Assembly: GCA_938092195.1 (NCBI GenBank)
Contig: CALKHD010000132.1
Location: 1-5,479 of the forward strand
DNA length: 5,479 nucleotides
Source: an uncultured Flavobacteriales bacterium
Lineage (GTDB): Bacteria > Bacteroidota > Bacteroidia > Flavobacteriales_D > Sanyastnellaceae
Reading direction: 5' to 3'
This document shows, piece by piece, positions 1-5,479 of this stretch. A model generated the notes under the pieces. That model made no database searches, was not told the DNA's origin, and worked only from the letters and a program-made list of their open reading frames with translations. Position 1 is the stretch's first letter. Each line of letters starts with the position of its first letter. The translations under genes were made by a program, and so were the position numbers.

Positions 1-181
1 TCGACCCCCCTCCTGCTTTGCCAACGTTGATGTTCATGCCAAAGTGCAGCTTTTTGGGCCGCTCAAAGTCTTCCAAGTCCTCCTCATTGTAAGGTTCGTA
101 GTTGTAAACCTGAGCCAGACCTGTTCCGTGCACCGCAAAAACCAAGGCCGCGACCTTGAATACGTATCCAATGGAATTCAT
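1..181 (-). CDS. Partial outer-membrane beta-barrel protein (N-terminus only)
   Basis: The first 60 codons are visible; the rest lies beyond the left edge. The ATG at 181 is the first possible start, because an in-frame TAA lies just upstream at 193-191. Residues 1-23 look like a signal peptide: a mostly hydrophobic stretch (AALVFAV) ending in Gly-Leu-Ala, with likely cleavage after Ala23. An acidic linker follows (YNEEDLEDFERP), then KKLHFGMNINVG, which has the alternating pattern of a first beta-strand. Many Bacteroidota porin-like and PorT-family proteins begin this way: signal peptide, short linker, then a [K/H]-hydrophobic-HFG-hydrophobic-N strand. A periplasm-facing or outer-membrane location is therefore likely. 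PorT itself, a type IX secretion component, is possible but cannot be decided from 60 residues, and the surroundings do not help. The gene is divergent from the exonuclease gene, with 25 bases between start codons. Confidence 0.7.
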   Translation of the reverse strand, partial: MNSIGYVFKVAALVFAVHGTGLAQVYNYEPYNEEDLEDFERPKKLHFGMNINVGKAGGGS

Positions 182-206
182 GTCTGAAATTTAACCACGT
201 ACTTCC

Positions 207-1598
207 ATGATGGACCTGTCACCGTCCATTGAATCCATGACTGACCCCAAACCCCTTCTTTTTGCCATTGTCGACATTGAAACCAATGGGGGCGCCCCTA
301 CGGGTGACAACATCACAGAAGTGGCTGCCGTGCTCCACGATGGCGTGCGCGAAATCGACCGTTGGGTTCAGCTGATTCGGCCATCCAGCCCCATTCCCCC
401 GGGCATTACCCGGTTGACCGGGATTGACAACAGCATGGTTCAAGACGCTCCAGCGTTTGGCGAGGCGGCAGCCGACCTGCATCAGTTCTTGGGGGACTCG
501 GTCTTTGTGGCCCACAACGTGTCGTTTGATTTGAAGCACCTGCAAGCCGGCTTCAAAAACGCGGGATTGACATACAACCCTCGCCGTTTGTGCACCGTGC
601 GGATGTCGCGCAAGTGGTTAAAAGGACCCCAGCGATACAGCCTTGGCGCCTTGTGTGAATTCTTCGGCATTGAAAACGAGGCCCACCATAGGGCTTGGGG
701 AGACGCCGTGGCCACAGCCGAACTCTTCGCCAAGCTCTGGAAAAACCACGCCGACGACATGGCCCAAGAATGGGGGCGCGGAGGCGGCACCTCTTGGTGG
801 CCACCGCACCTGCCGCCAGACGCACTGGCCACCATTCCCTCCACACCTGGGGTCTATCGTTTCTTGGACAGCGAAGGCAAACTGGCCTATGTCGGGATGA
901 GTAAAAACCTGGCCTCTCGGGTGCGCCAGCACTTCAGTGGTTCTGGCGGAGAGGCCCGTTCCCAAAAGCTGCGTCAGATGGTACACCATGTGACTTGGCA
1001 GGAAACGGGGTCGGAATGGATGGCCATTGTTTTGGAAGACATTCTGATTCGCCGGCATCACCCCCCTTTGAATCGGGCGCAAAAAGTGGTCGGAAAGGGA
1101 TGGGCACTCGACGGCTTCTCTTGCCGTCAAGGCATCTCACGGTTTTCCTTGTCCAAAGGTGGCCGGGCCACTTCTTTGCACCGCTTCCGGTCCAAGGTGG
1201 AAGGCGAAACTTGGCTCCGGAAAGTGGTCGATGATGAAGGCCTAAATCCAGCATGGTCTGGACTTCCGGGAACAGCGTGGAAGGATGGCTGGTTGGACAA
1301 CGAGGCGGCGCGTTTGCTTCACAATCAGCGGGCATCGGCATGGCTTGAGCGGTTCAAAGCGGCCAAAAGACAGCAAAACCAAACCCAAGTCATCTCCTTG
1401 CCCCCAACCCCAGAAGGCTGGGTCCCAGAGCTTCAATTGGAACAGGGGAAATTCAAGGCTTACCGGTTTGTCGGCGAAACAGAGAACGCCGAATGGATTC
1501 CCGACGCCGGATCGGGCCGCATAGACGCCATGATGGAACGCTACTTCTCCGAAGGACAGCCCCACCACTTGGAACCAGCAAAGGCTTCCGAAGGCTGA
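207..1598 (+). CDS. DEDDh 3'-5' exonuclease fused to UvrC-type GIY-YIG nuclease
   Basis: A two-nuclease protein of 463 residues. Residues about 18-180 form a DnaQ-like DEDDh exonuclease: ExoI has Asp23 and Glu25 (VDIETNGG), ExoII has AHNVSFD with Asp108, and ExoIII has His161-x4-Asp166. All five catalytic residues are present, so two-metal 3'-5' exonuclease activity is expected. Residues about 211-290 form a GIY-YIG domain like the UvrC N-terminus: GVY (215-217), YVG (228-230), SKNLASRVRQHF (232-243) with Arg238, and the metal-binding Glu277 in LEDILIRRHHPPLN. Residues 291-463 match no domain I recognise. The UvrC RNase H-like half and helix-hairpin-helix are not evident, so this is not full UvrC; it recalls Cho-like proteins, which cut on one side only. 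Similar DnaQ/GIY-YIG fusions are known in Actinobacteria and Bacteroidota. In-frame ATGs at 207, 210 and 237 compete; the exonuclease core begins near residue 18, so 237 (Met11) is equally plausible. Role in DNA repair is inferred. Confidence 0.93.
   Translation: MMDLSPSIESMTDPKPLLFAIVDIETNGGAPTGDNITEVAAVLHDGVREIDRWVQLIRPSSPIPPGITRLTGIDNSMVQDAPAFGEAAADLHQFLGDSVFVAHNVSFDLKHLQAGFKNAGLTYNPRRLCTVRMSRKWLKGPQRYSLGALCEFFGIENEAHHRAWGDAVATAELFAKLWKNHADDMAQEWGRGGGTSWWPPHLPPDALATIPSTPGVYRFLDSEGKLAYVGMSKNLASRVRQHFSGSGGEARSQKLRQMVHHVTWQETGSEWMAIVLEDILIRRHHPPLNRAQKVVGKGWALDGFSCRQGISRFSLSKGGRATSLHRFRSKVEGETWLRKVVDDEGLNPAWSGLPGTAWKDGWLDNEAARLLHNQRASAWLERFKAAKRQQNQTQVISLPPTPEGWVPELQLEQGKFKAYRFVGETENAEWIPDAGSGRIDAMMERYFSEGQPHHLEPAKASEG
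210..229. promoter_or_regulatory. Perfect 6-bp inverted repeat in a divergent start region
   Basis: ATGGAC (210-215) and GTCCAT (224-229) are perfect inverted arms around an 8-base centre. The dyad lies between two candidate starts of the exonuclease gene (207/210 and 237) and about 30 bases upstream of the divergent outer-membrane protein start. It could be an operator, or a hairpin in the mRNA leader if translation starts at 237. A dyad this short can occur by chance, so function is unproven. Confidence 0.2.
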
Positions 1599-1601
1599 GC
1601 C

Positions 1602-1620
1602 GTTGACCCTTCGGGTTGGC
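1602..1620 (+). other. Small RNA hairpin just after the exonuclease stop codon
   Basis: Directly after the TGA at 1596-1598, bases 1602-1609 can pair with 1613-1620 in plus-strand RNA: five Watson-Crick pairs and three G-U pairs, closed by the loop UUC. The G-U pairs become A-C mismatches in minus-strand RNA, so the structure favours the plus strand. No U-run follows. It may protect the 3' end of the message or stack with the terminator hairpin that begins a few bases later. Confidence 0.3.
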
Positions 1621-1622
1621 CC

Positions 1623-1659
1623 AAAAAAAACCCTGTTCTCTTTGTGAAGACAGGGTTTT
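1623..1659. terminator. Bidirectional rho-independent terminator, stronger on minus strand
   Basis: AAAACCCTGT (1627-1636) pairs perfectly with ACAGGGTTTT (1650-1659). The loop can form a further three pairs (CTT 1640-1642 with AAG 1647-1649). Plus-strand RNA from the exonuclease gene ends the stem with four U. Minus-strand RNA ends it with eight consecutive U (complement of A1623-A1630), which makes it a better terminator for leftward transcription. It lies 25 bases past the exonuclease stop and, on the other strand, 26 bases past the stop of the small ORF at 1685-1849. It probably serves convergent transcripts from both sides. Confidence 0.8.
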
Positions 1660-1684
1660 CGTTGGGGACGCAGGTTCCAGCTCG

Positions 1685-1849
1685 TCAGTTGAGGTGGATG
1701 CGTCCAGTGATGTTTCCGTGGCTTCCGCTGGTGGAACGCACATGAGCGAGAACCAACGCTACTGCGCTTTCTGGCGCTGACCATTGGTCGGCTTTGGGAA
1801 CGAAAGAAGTGGAAGAAGGTGAATTCGGGGTAATCTGCTCCATGCACAT
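1685..1849 (-). CDS. Possible 54-residue small protein of unknown function
   Basis: I do not recognise this ORF. It starts at ATG 1849 (a second in-frame ATG is at 1843) and stops at TGA 1687-1685. An in-frame TGA lies a short way upstream, so the start cannot be moved far. The product begins MCMEQITPNSPSSTSF and ends GSHGNITGRIHLN. It is Ser/Thr-rich, has one short hydrophobic stretch (AVALVLAHV) too short for a membrane helix, and has no signal peptide or Cys pair. Support comes from context: it sits between the hairpin behind the sigma gene and the hairpin at 1623-1659, whose eight-U tail suits a leftward transcript ending here. Codons in this frame are unremarkable; by hand count roughly 55% end in G or C, which does not decide coding. 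It could be transcribed by readthrough from the sigma gene or be non-coding 3' UTR or small RNA. No clear promoter or ribosome binding site is visible. Confidence 0.35.
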   Translation of the reverse strand: MCMEQITPNSPSSTSFVPKADQWSAPESAVALVLAHVRSTSGSHGNITGRIHLN

Positions 1850-1892
1850 TGATTTGATGCGTCCGCGATCTTGCGGTCAGGCTCCTAACGCA

Positions 1893-1921
1893 AAGAGCCG
1901 AGGCATATTGCCCCGGCTCTT
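1893..1921 (-). terminator. Hairpin terminator downstream of the sigma factor gene
   Basis: AAGAGCCG (1893-1900) pairs perfectly with CGGCTCTT (1914-1921). After one mismatch (1901/1913) the stem continues with three more pairs (GGC 1902-1904... GCC 1910-1912) around the loop ATATT. The hairpin starts 28 bases past the stop of the minus-strand sigma gene. Leftward RNA has only three U after the stem, so termination may be partial and allow readthrough into 1685-1849. Confidence 0.6.
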
Positions 1922-1948
1922 CAAATTGTGTTTTGGCGAAAGATGGAA

Positions 1949-2536
1949 TCAGTCCAGGGTCAGAGAGACATTCTGTTCTGCCATCATTCTTCGAAGGTTG
2001 ATCAGTGCATACCGCATGCGTCCCAAAGCCGTGTTGATGCTCACGTCTGTAGAATCTGCGATGTCTTTGAAGCTCATGCCCTTATAGACGCGCATGTGAA
2101 CCACGTCGCGCTGCTCCTCGGGCAATTGATCCACCAAATGTTGCAAGTCAGAGACAATGCGCTCTTCAATCAGCTCGTCTTCGCGATTCGGACCTTCTTG
2201 GGCGATGTTGCCCAGCAGGTCAAACTCCTCAGTGCCTCGGCTCATGGGCATCTTCTTCTGACGGCGGAAATGATCGATGCCTGCGTTGTGTGCGATGCGG
2301 AGCACCCACGGCAAAAACTTCCCCTCTTCGTTGTATCGCCCGCTTCTGAGTACGTCCACCACCTTGATGAAAACGTCTTGAAACAAGTCTGCCGCCACGT
2401 CGTGGTCTCTGACCAAGAGGTACAACTTGGTGTACACCTGGTCGCGATGACGGGCGAAAAGGGTTTCGAAGGCACGTTCGTTGCCTTGCTGAAATTCCGC
2501 GATTAAGGCGCGGTCCTGGGAAGCTTTGTGGGCCAT
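1949..2536 (-). CDS. ECF-family RNA polymerase sigma-70 factor
   Basis: This 195-residue protein has the usual length and two-domain layout of an extracytoplasmic-function sigma factor, which directs core RNA polymerase to a specific promoter set. Sigma region 2 spans about residues 20-95: DLFQDVFIKV (50-59) is the core-binding 2.2 helix, and FLPWVLRIAHNAGIDHFRRQ (74-93) covers the -10-melting and recognition segments. Region 4 spans about 128-185, with the -35-reading helix-turn-helix in MSFKDIADSTDVSINTALGR (154-173). EEGKFLPW and SINTALGRMRYALINLR are, as I recall, hallmarks of a widely conserved Bacteroidota ECF group that I believe includes SigP of Porphyromonas gingivalis; this is from memory. 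The ATG at 2536 is chosen because it gives normal family length; the frame stays open to 2800 but would then overlap uvrA and adds no recognisable domain. No anti-sigma gene adjoins it: upstream is divergent uvrA, downstream a hairpin and a tiny ORF. Confidence 0.95.
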   Translation of the reverse strand: MAHKASQDRALIAEFQQGNERAFETLFARHRDQVYTKLYLLVRDHDVAADLFQDVFIKVVDVLRSGRYNEEGKFLPWVLRIAHNAGIDHFRRQKKMPMSRGTEEFDLLGNIAQEGPNREDELIEERIVSDLQHLVDQLPEEQRDVVHMRVYKGMSFKDIADSTDVSINTALGRMRYALINLRRMMAEQNVSLTLD

Positions 2537-2736
2537 AACACTACAAATTGCGCACACCCCCTTTTTCAGGAAGCCTTCAATCGGGAAGCATGCAGTTGGG
2601 TAGTGTTTCTCGTATAGCCTTTGTGTATATCCGCTTTGCGGGGTCTTTCCTAAAGATACGGAAAAGGTGAGGTGTTTCCGAACTCCATTCGCCCAAAGCG
2701 TGTTAACAAGGCCAGAGAAGACCGAAATTCGCCTCC
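2537..2736. promoter_or_regulatory. Divergent promoter region between sigma factor gene and uvrA
   Basis: The 200 bases separate two start codons pointing outwards, so both promoters should lie here. Against the Bacteroidota -7 consensus TAnnTTTG, the minus strand has TATCTTTA at 2658-2651 (one mismatch), without a TTTG at proper spacing. The plus strand has TAGCCTTTG at 2615-2623 (one base too long) with TTG at 2596-2598, sixteen bases upstream. Neither is convincing. A perfect 6-bp inverted repeat, CGGAAA (2659-2664) and TTTCCG (2675-2680), with a 10-base centre, sits in the middle and could be an operator or a leader hairpin. No good Shine-Dalgarno precedes either gene at normal distance, as is usual in Bacteroidota. 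Confidence 0.45.
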
Positions 2737-5479
2737 ATGCCCAACCACTCCTCCACCGATTCAGCTGACCCTGAAATGGTGCAACAAGGCCCCAGCTCAC
2801 CGCCCCGGTTCATTCGGATTCGCGGAGCCCGTGTGCACAACCTCAAAGGAGTCGATGTTGACCTTCCACTGCGGACCCTCACTGTGGTCACTGGACTGAG
2901 TGGTTCCGGAAAAAGCTCGCTGGCCTTTGACACACTCTACGCCGAAGGGCAGCGTCGTTACGTGGAAAGCTTGAGCTCGTATGTCCGGCAGTTTGCTGGC
3001 AGACTTGAAAAGCCGGACGTCGACAAAATTGACAACCTCACCCCCGCCATCGCTGTAGAGCAGCGCGTGGCTTCGCGTTCCAGCCGCTCTACCGTGGGAA
3101 CGGTCACCGAAATCCACGATCACCTGAAACTTCTGTGGGCGCGCATTGGCCGGACCTACAGCCCTGTGAGCGGAAAGGAAGTCCGAAAGGACACCGTGAC
3201 CGACGTGGTCAATGCTGCTGCGGATGCACCAACAGGTCATCGTTTTATGGTCTGTGCCCCAGTCCGACTCCAAGACGACCGGACCTTAGCCCAACAGCTT
3301 GAAGTCTGGCAACAGCAAGGATTTGCCCGGCTCCTCACAAACGGACAACCCGCCAACATGGCCGACTTGATTCAAGCGGAAGCAGAATCAGAACACGACG
3401 GGTCTGCCAGCACCCATCACCTTCACTTGGTGATTGACCGCTTGGCCATTCCAGAAAAGGAGGACTGGGAAGAATTTCAGCAGCGGTTGGCCGACTCGGT
3501 GGACACCGCCTTTTACGAAGGCCATGGATGCTGCGAACTGCATTGGATGGAGTCCTCTGATGAGACCCGAATCCAAAGCTTCAGCGATCGATTCGAACTC
3601 GATGGCCTTTCGTTTGCCCTGCCCTCTCCGGATTTATTCAGCTTCAACAGCCCTCAAGGGGCCTGTCCCAAATGTGAAGGATTTGGACACGTGATTGGCA
3701 TCAGTGAGGACTTGGTGATTCCCGACCCGTCCAAAAGCGTCTACGACAATGCTGTGGCCCCATGGCGTGGCGAAAAAGCCAGCCGCTACAAGCAGGTACT
3801 GCTTCAGAACGCTTACGATGAGGACTTTCCCGTTCACGCGCCCTATGCCGACCTGACTGCCAAGCAAAAGCGTCAGCTGTGGGACGGAACACGTTCATGG
3901 AAAGGAATCAACGACCACTTTGCCAAGCTGGAGGCCAAGAGTTACAAGATTCAAAACCGGGTGATGCTGAGTCGCTACCGGGGCAAAACCCCCTGTGCTC
4001 ACTGCGAAGGCACCCGGCTCCGACCCGAAGCCGGCTACGTTCAAATCGATGGGTTGACCATGCCGTCCCTGCTGAACATGCCGGTTGAGGATGTCGCTTC
4101 CACCCTTCGTGGCCTTTCCTTGAGTGAAACCGACCGCGAAATTGGCAAGCGCCTGCTTCTGGAAGTGAGCCACCGGCTTCAGTTTCTGCTCGATGTGGGC
4201 TTGGGCTACTTGACCCTGAACCGCGGGAGCGCCACACTCAGCGGTGGTGAAAGCCAGCGGATTCAACTGGGAACCAGCTTGGGAAGCAGCCTCGTGGGCA
4301 GCACCTATGTTTTGGATGAGCCCAGCATTGGCCTTCACCCCCACGATACGGATCGGTTGATCCGCGTGCTCACAGGTTTGCGCGACCTGGGCAACACCGT
4401 GGTGGTCGTGGAACACGAGGAGGCGGTGATTCGAGCCGCAGACCACATCGTGGACTTGGGCCCAGAAGCGGGCACGGAAGGTGGCGAAGTGGTCTTTTCA
4501 GGCACGTTTCCGGATTTGCTCGGGGCCAAAAATTCACTCACTGCAGACTACCTCACTGGAGAGCGCAGCGTCGCCTTGCCCACATCGCGCCGTGCAGGTT
4601 TGGGCACGATCTCGGTCAAAAATGCAAAAGCGCACAACCTACAAGGCGTGGATGCCGACTTCTTATTGGGCGCCCTCAATGTTGTGACCGGTGTCTCGGG
4701 TTCTGGCAAAAGCACACTCGTCAAGCGCATTCTCTATCCCCTGCTCACGCGTCACCTGGATTTGGGTGGCGACCGGCCAGGTGTCAGCGATGGCTTGTCC
4801 GGAGCACTCGACCGCATCGAAATGGTGGAGTTTGTGGACCAAAACCCCATTGGCAAGAGCAGCCGATCCAACCCGGCTACCTATGTAAAGGCTTGGGACG
4901 ATGTCCGAAGCCTGTTCTCGTCTCAGCCCATGTCGAGAAACCGAGGCTACAAACCATCGGTGTTCAGCTTCAATACTTCTGGTGGACGCTGCGAAACCTG
5001 CGAAGGCGAAGGACGGGTCTCGATTGGCATGCAATTCATGGCCGATGTGACCCTGACTTGCGACGCCTGCAAAGGTCGGCGCTTCACTGACCCCGTTCTC
5101 GAGGTCATGGTGGACGGAATGAACATTTACGACGTGCTGTGCATGACCGTCTCCGATGCCATTCAGTTCTTTTCGTCCCGAGAAAAATCCACAGCTGCCG
5201 ATCGAGGCATTGTGAGAAAACTCAGGCCGCTCTTGGACGTGGGCTTGGGGTATGTCACCATCGGACAGAGTGCCACTACGCTCAGTGGCGGAGAAGCACA
5301 GCGGATCAAACTGGGCGCGTTTTTGGCCAAAGGTGACCGGGTGGGTCACACGGTGTTCATTTTTGACGAACCCACCACAGGCCTGCATTTTCATGACGTG
5401 GCGCAACTCCTGGAGGCGTTTGAGGCTCTCATCAGGCAGGGCCATACGGTGATTTGTGTGGAGCACAACCTAGATGTGA
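2737..5479 (+). CDS. uvrA: UvrABC excinuclease subunit A (3' end cut by window)
   Basis: UvrA is the dimeric ABC-type ATPase that finds DNA lesions and loads UvrB in nucleotide excision repair. The window holds 914 codons; family members are about 940, so roughly the last 30 are missing. ATPase half I: Walker A GLSGSGKS (53-60), signature LSGGESQ (501-507), Walker B LDEPSIGLHP with Asp527/Glu528, and switch histidine in VVEHEEA. Half II: Walker A GVSGSGKS (652-659, Lys658), signature LSGGEAQ (849-855), Walker B FDEPTTGLHF with Asp877/Glu878, and EHNLDV at the very end. Half II has the zinc module C752-x2-C755-x19-C775-x2-C778; half I has C310-x2-C313 and C420-x2-C423. Residues about 120-245 correspond to the UvrB-binding domain. 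ATG 2737 is the first start after an in-frame TAA at 2704-2706; it adds a Ser/Pro-rich 23-residue tail before FIRIRGARVHNLK, and Met14 (2776) is an alternative. The first Cys pair found in many UvrAs is absent. It is divergent from the sigma gene. Confidence 0.97.
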   Translation, partial: MPNHSSTDSADPEMVQQGPSSPPRFIRIRGARVHNLKGVDVDLPLRTLTVVTGLSGSGKSSLAFDTLYAEGQRRYVESLSSYVRQFAGRLEKPDVDKIDNLTPAIAVEQRVASRSSRSTVGTVTEIHDHLKLLWARIGRTYSPVSGKEVRKDTVTDVVNAAADAPTGHRFMVCAPVRLQDDRTLAQQLEVWQQQGFARLLTNGQPANMADLIQAEAESEHDGSASTHHLHLVIDRLAIPEKEDWEEFQQRLADSVDTAFYEGHGCCELHWMESSDETRIQSFSDRFELDGLSFALPSPDLFSFNSPQGACPKCEGFGHVIGISEDLVIPDPSKSVYDNAVAPWRGEKASRYKQVLLQNAYDEDFPVHAPYADLTAKQKRQLWDGTRSWKGINDHFAKLEAKSYKIQNRVMLSRYRGKTPCAHCEGTRLRPEAGYVQIDGLTMPSLLNMPVEDVASTLRGLSLSETDREIGKRLLLEVSHRLQFLLDVGLGYLTLNRGSATLSGGESQRIQLGTSLGSSLVGSTYVLDEPSIGLHPHDTDRLIRVLTGLRDLGNTVVVVEHEEAVIRAADHIVDLGPEAGTEGGEVVFSGTFPDLLGAKNSLTADYLTGERSVALPTSRRAGLGTISVKNAKAHNLQGVDADFLLGALNVVTGVSGSGKSTLVKRILYPLLTRHLDLGGDRPGVSDGLSGALDRIEMVEFVDQNPIGKSSRSNPATYVKAWDDVRSLFSSQPMSRNRGYKPSVFSFNTSGGRCETCEGEGRVSIGMQFMADVTLTCDACKGRRFTDPVLEVMVDGMNIYDVLCMTVSDAIQFFSSREKSTAADRGIVRKLRPLLDVGLGYVTIGQSATTLSGGEAQRIKLGAFLAKGDRVGHTVFIFDEPTTGLHFHDVAQLLEAFEALIRQGHTVICVEHNLDV

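Noticed and set aside
1..181. Assignment of the edge gene as porT
   Set aside because: The visible residues fit any of several Bacteroidota beta-barrel families, and the neighbouring gene usually seen with porT, as I recall ubiE, is not in view; left without a symbol.
207..1598. Calling the nuclease fusion uvrC
   Set aside because: It has only the GIY-YIG part of UvrC, with no recognisable RNase H-like endonuclease or helix-hairpin-helix region, and carries an exonuclease domain that UvrC lacks.
1242..1847. Minus-strand ORF (201 codons) crossing the intergenic region into the nuclease gene
   Set aside because: Begins at a GTG, reads straight through the terminator hairpin and lies mostly antisense to the nuclease gene. 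The shorter ORF at 1685-1849 in another frame fits the terminator better.
1864..1877. Short hairpin CCGC-gatctt-GCGG upstream of the small ORF
   Set aside because: Only four base pairs with no U-run; expected by chance in GC-rich DNA.
1794..2087. Plus-strand ORF (97 codons) across the sigma terminator and 3' end
   Set aside because: It reads through the hairpin at 1893-1921 and is antisense to sigma region 4; the product has no recognisable motif.
2537..2800. N-terminal extension of the sigma factor by 88 codons
   Set aside because: It would overlap the start of uvrA, contains the whole divergent promoter region and adds no sigma domain; the ATG at 2536 gives normal ECF length.
3895..4446. 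Minus-strand ORF (183 codons) opposite the middle of uvrA
   Set aside because: Antisense to the first signature and Walker B region of UvrA; no recognisable motif in its product.
4663..5466. Long minus-strand ORF (267 codons) opposite the end of uvrA
   Set aside because: It lies wholly antisense to conserved UvrA motifs, including Walker B and the zinc module. High-GC UvrA genes commonly cast such open antisense frames; the product is rich in His, Ser and Arg with no domain.

Overview
The window looks like chromosomal DNA of a member of the Bacteroidota with a moderately high GC content. Three things suggest this: the ECF sigma factor and the UvrA both read like the Bacteroidota forms of these families, the partial gene at the left edge encodes a short secreted protein with the look of a Bacteroidota outer-membrane beta-barrel, and no start codon has a convincing Shine-Dalgarno sequence at normal spacing. 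I cannot place it to genus.

Layout, left to right. (1) The 5' end of an outer-membrane protein gene on the minus strand (1-181), cut by the window edge. (2) Divergent from it, with only 25 bases between start codons, a 463-residue plus-strand protein (207-1598) that joins a DEDDh (DnaQ-type) 3'-5' exonuclease to a UvrC-type GIY-YIG nuclease. (3) A 350-base stretch (1599-1948) holding two transcription-terminator-like hairpins and, between them, a 54-codon minus-strand ORF (1685-1849) that may be a small gene. (4) An ECF sigma-70 factor on the minus strand (1949-2536). (5) A 200-base divergent promoter region (2537-2736). (6) uvrA on the plus strand from 2737, running off the right edge with 914 codons visible. 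It is the largest gene here and has no stop codon inside the window.

Functionally, two of the genes concern DNA repair. UvrA is the damage-recognition ATPase of nucleotide excision repair, and the exonuclease/GIY-YIG protein carries the same kind of nuclease domain as the N-terminal half of UvrC. They are separate transcription units with the sigma gene between them, so a shared pathway is inference. The sigma factor has no adjacent anti-sigma gene, which suggests control by some other route.

I see no mobile element, CRISPR array, tRNA, rRNA or phage-like module. This is mostly an ordinary housekeeping region. The points most worth a second look are the small ORF at 1685-1849 and the exonuclease/GIY-YIG fusion with its unassigned C-terminal third.
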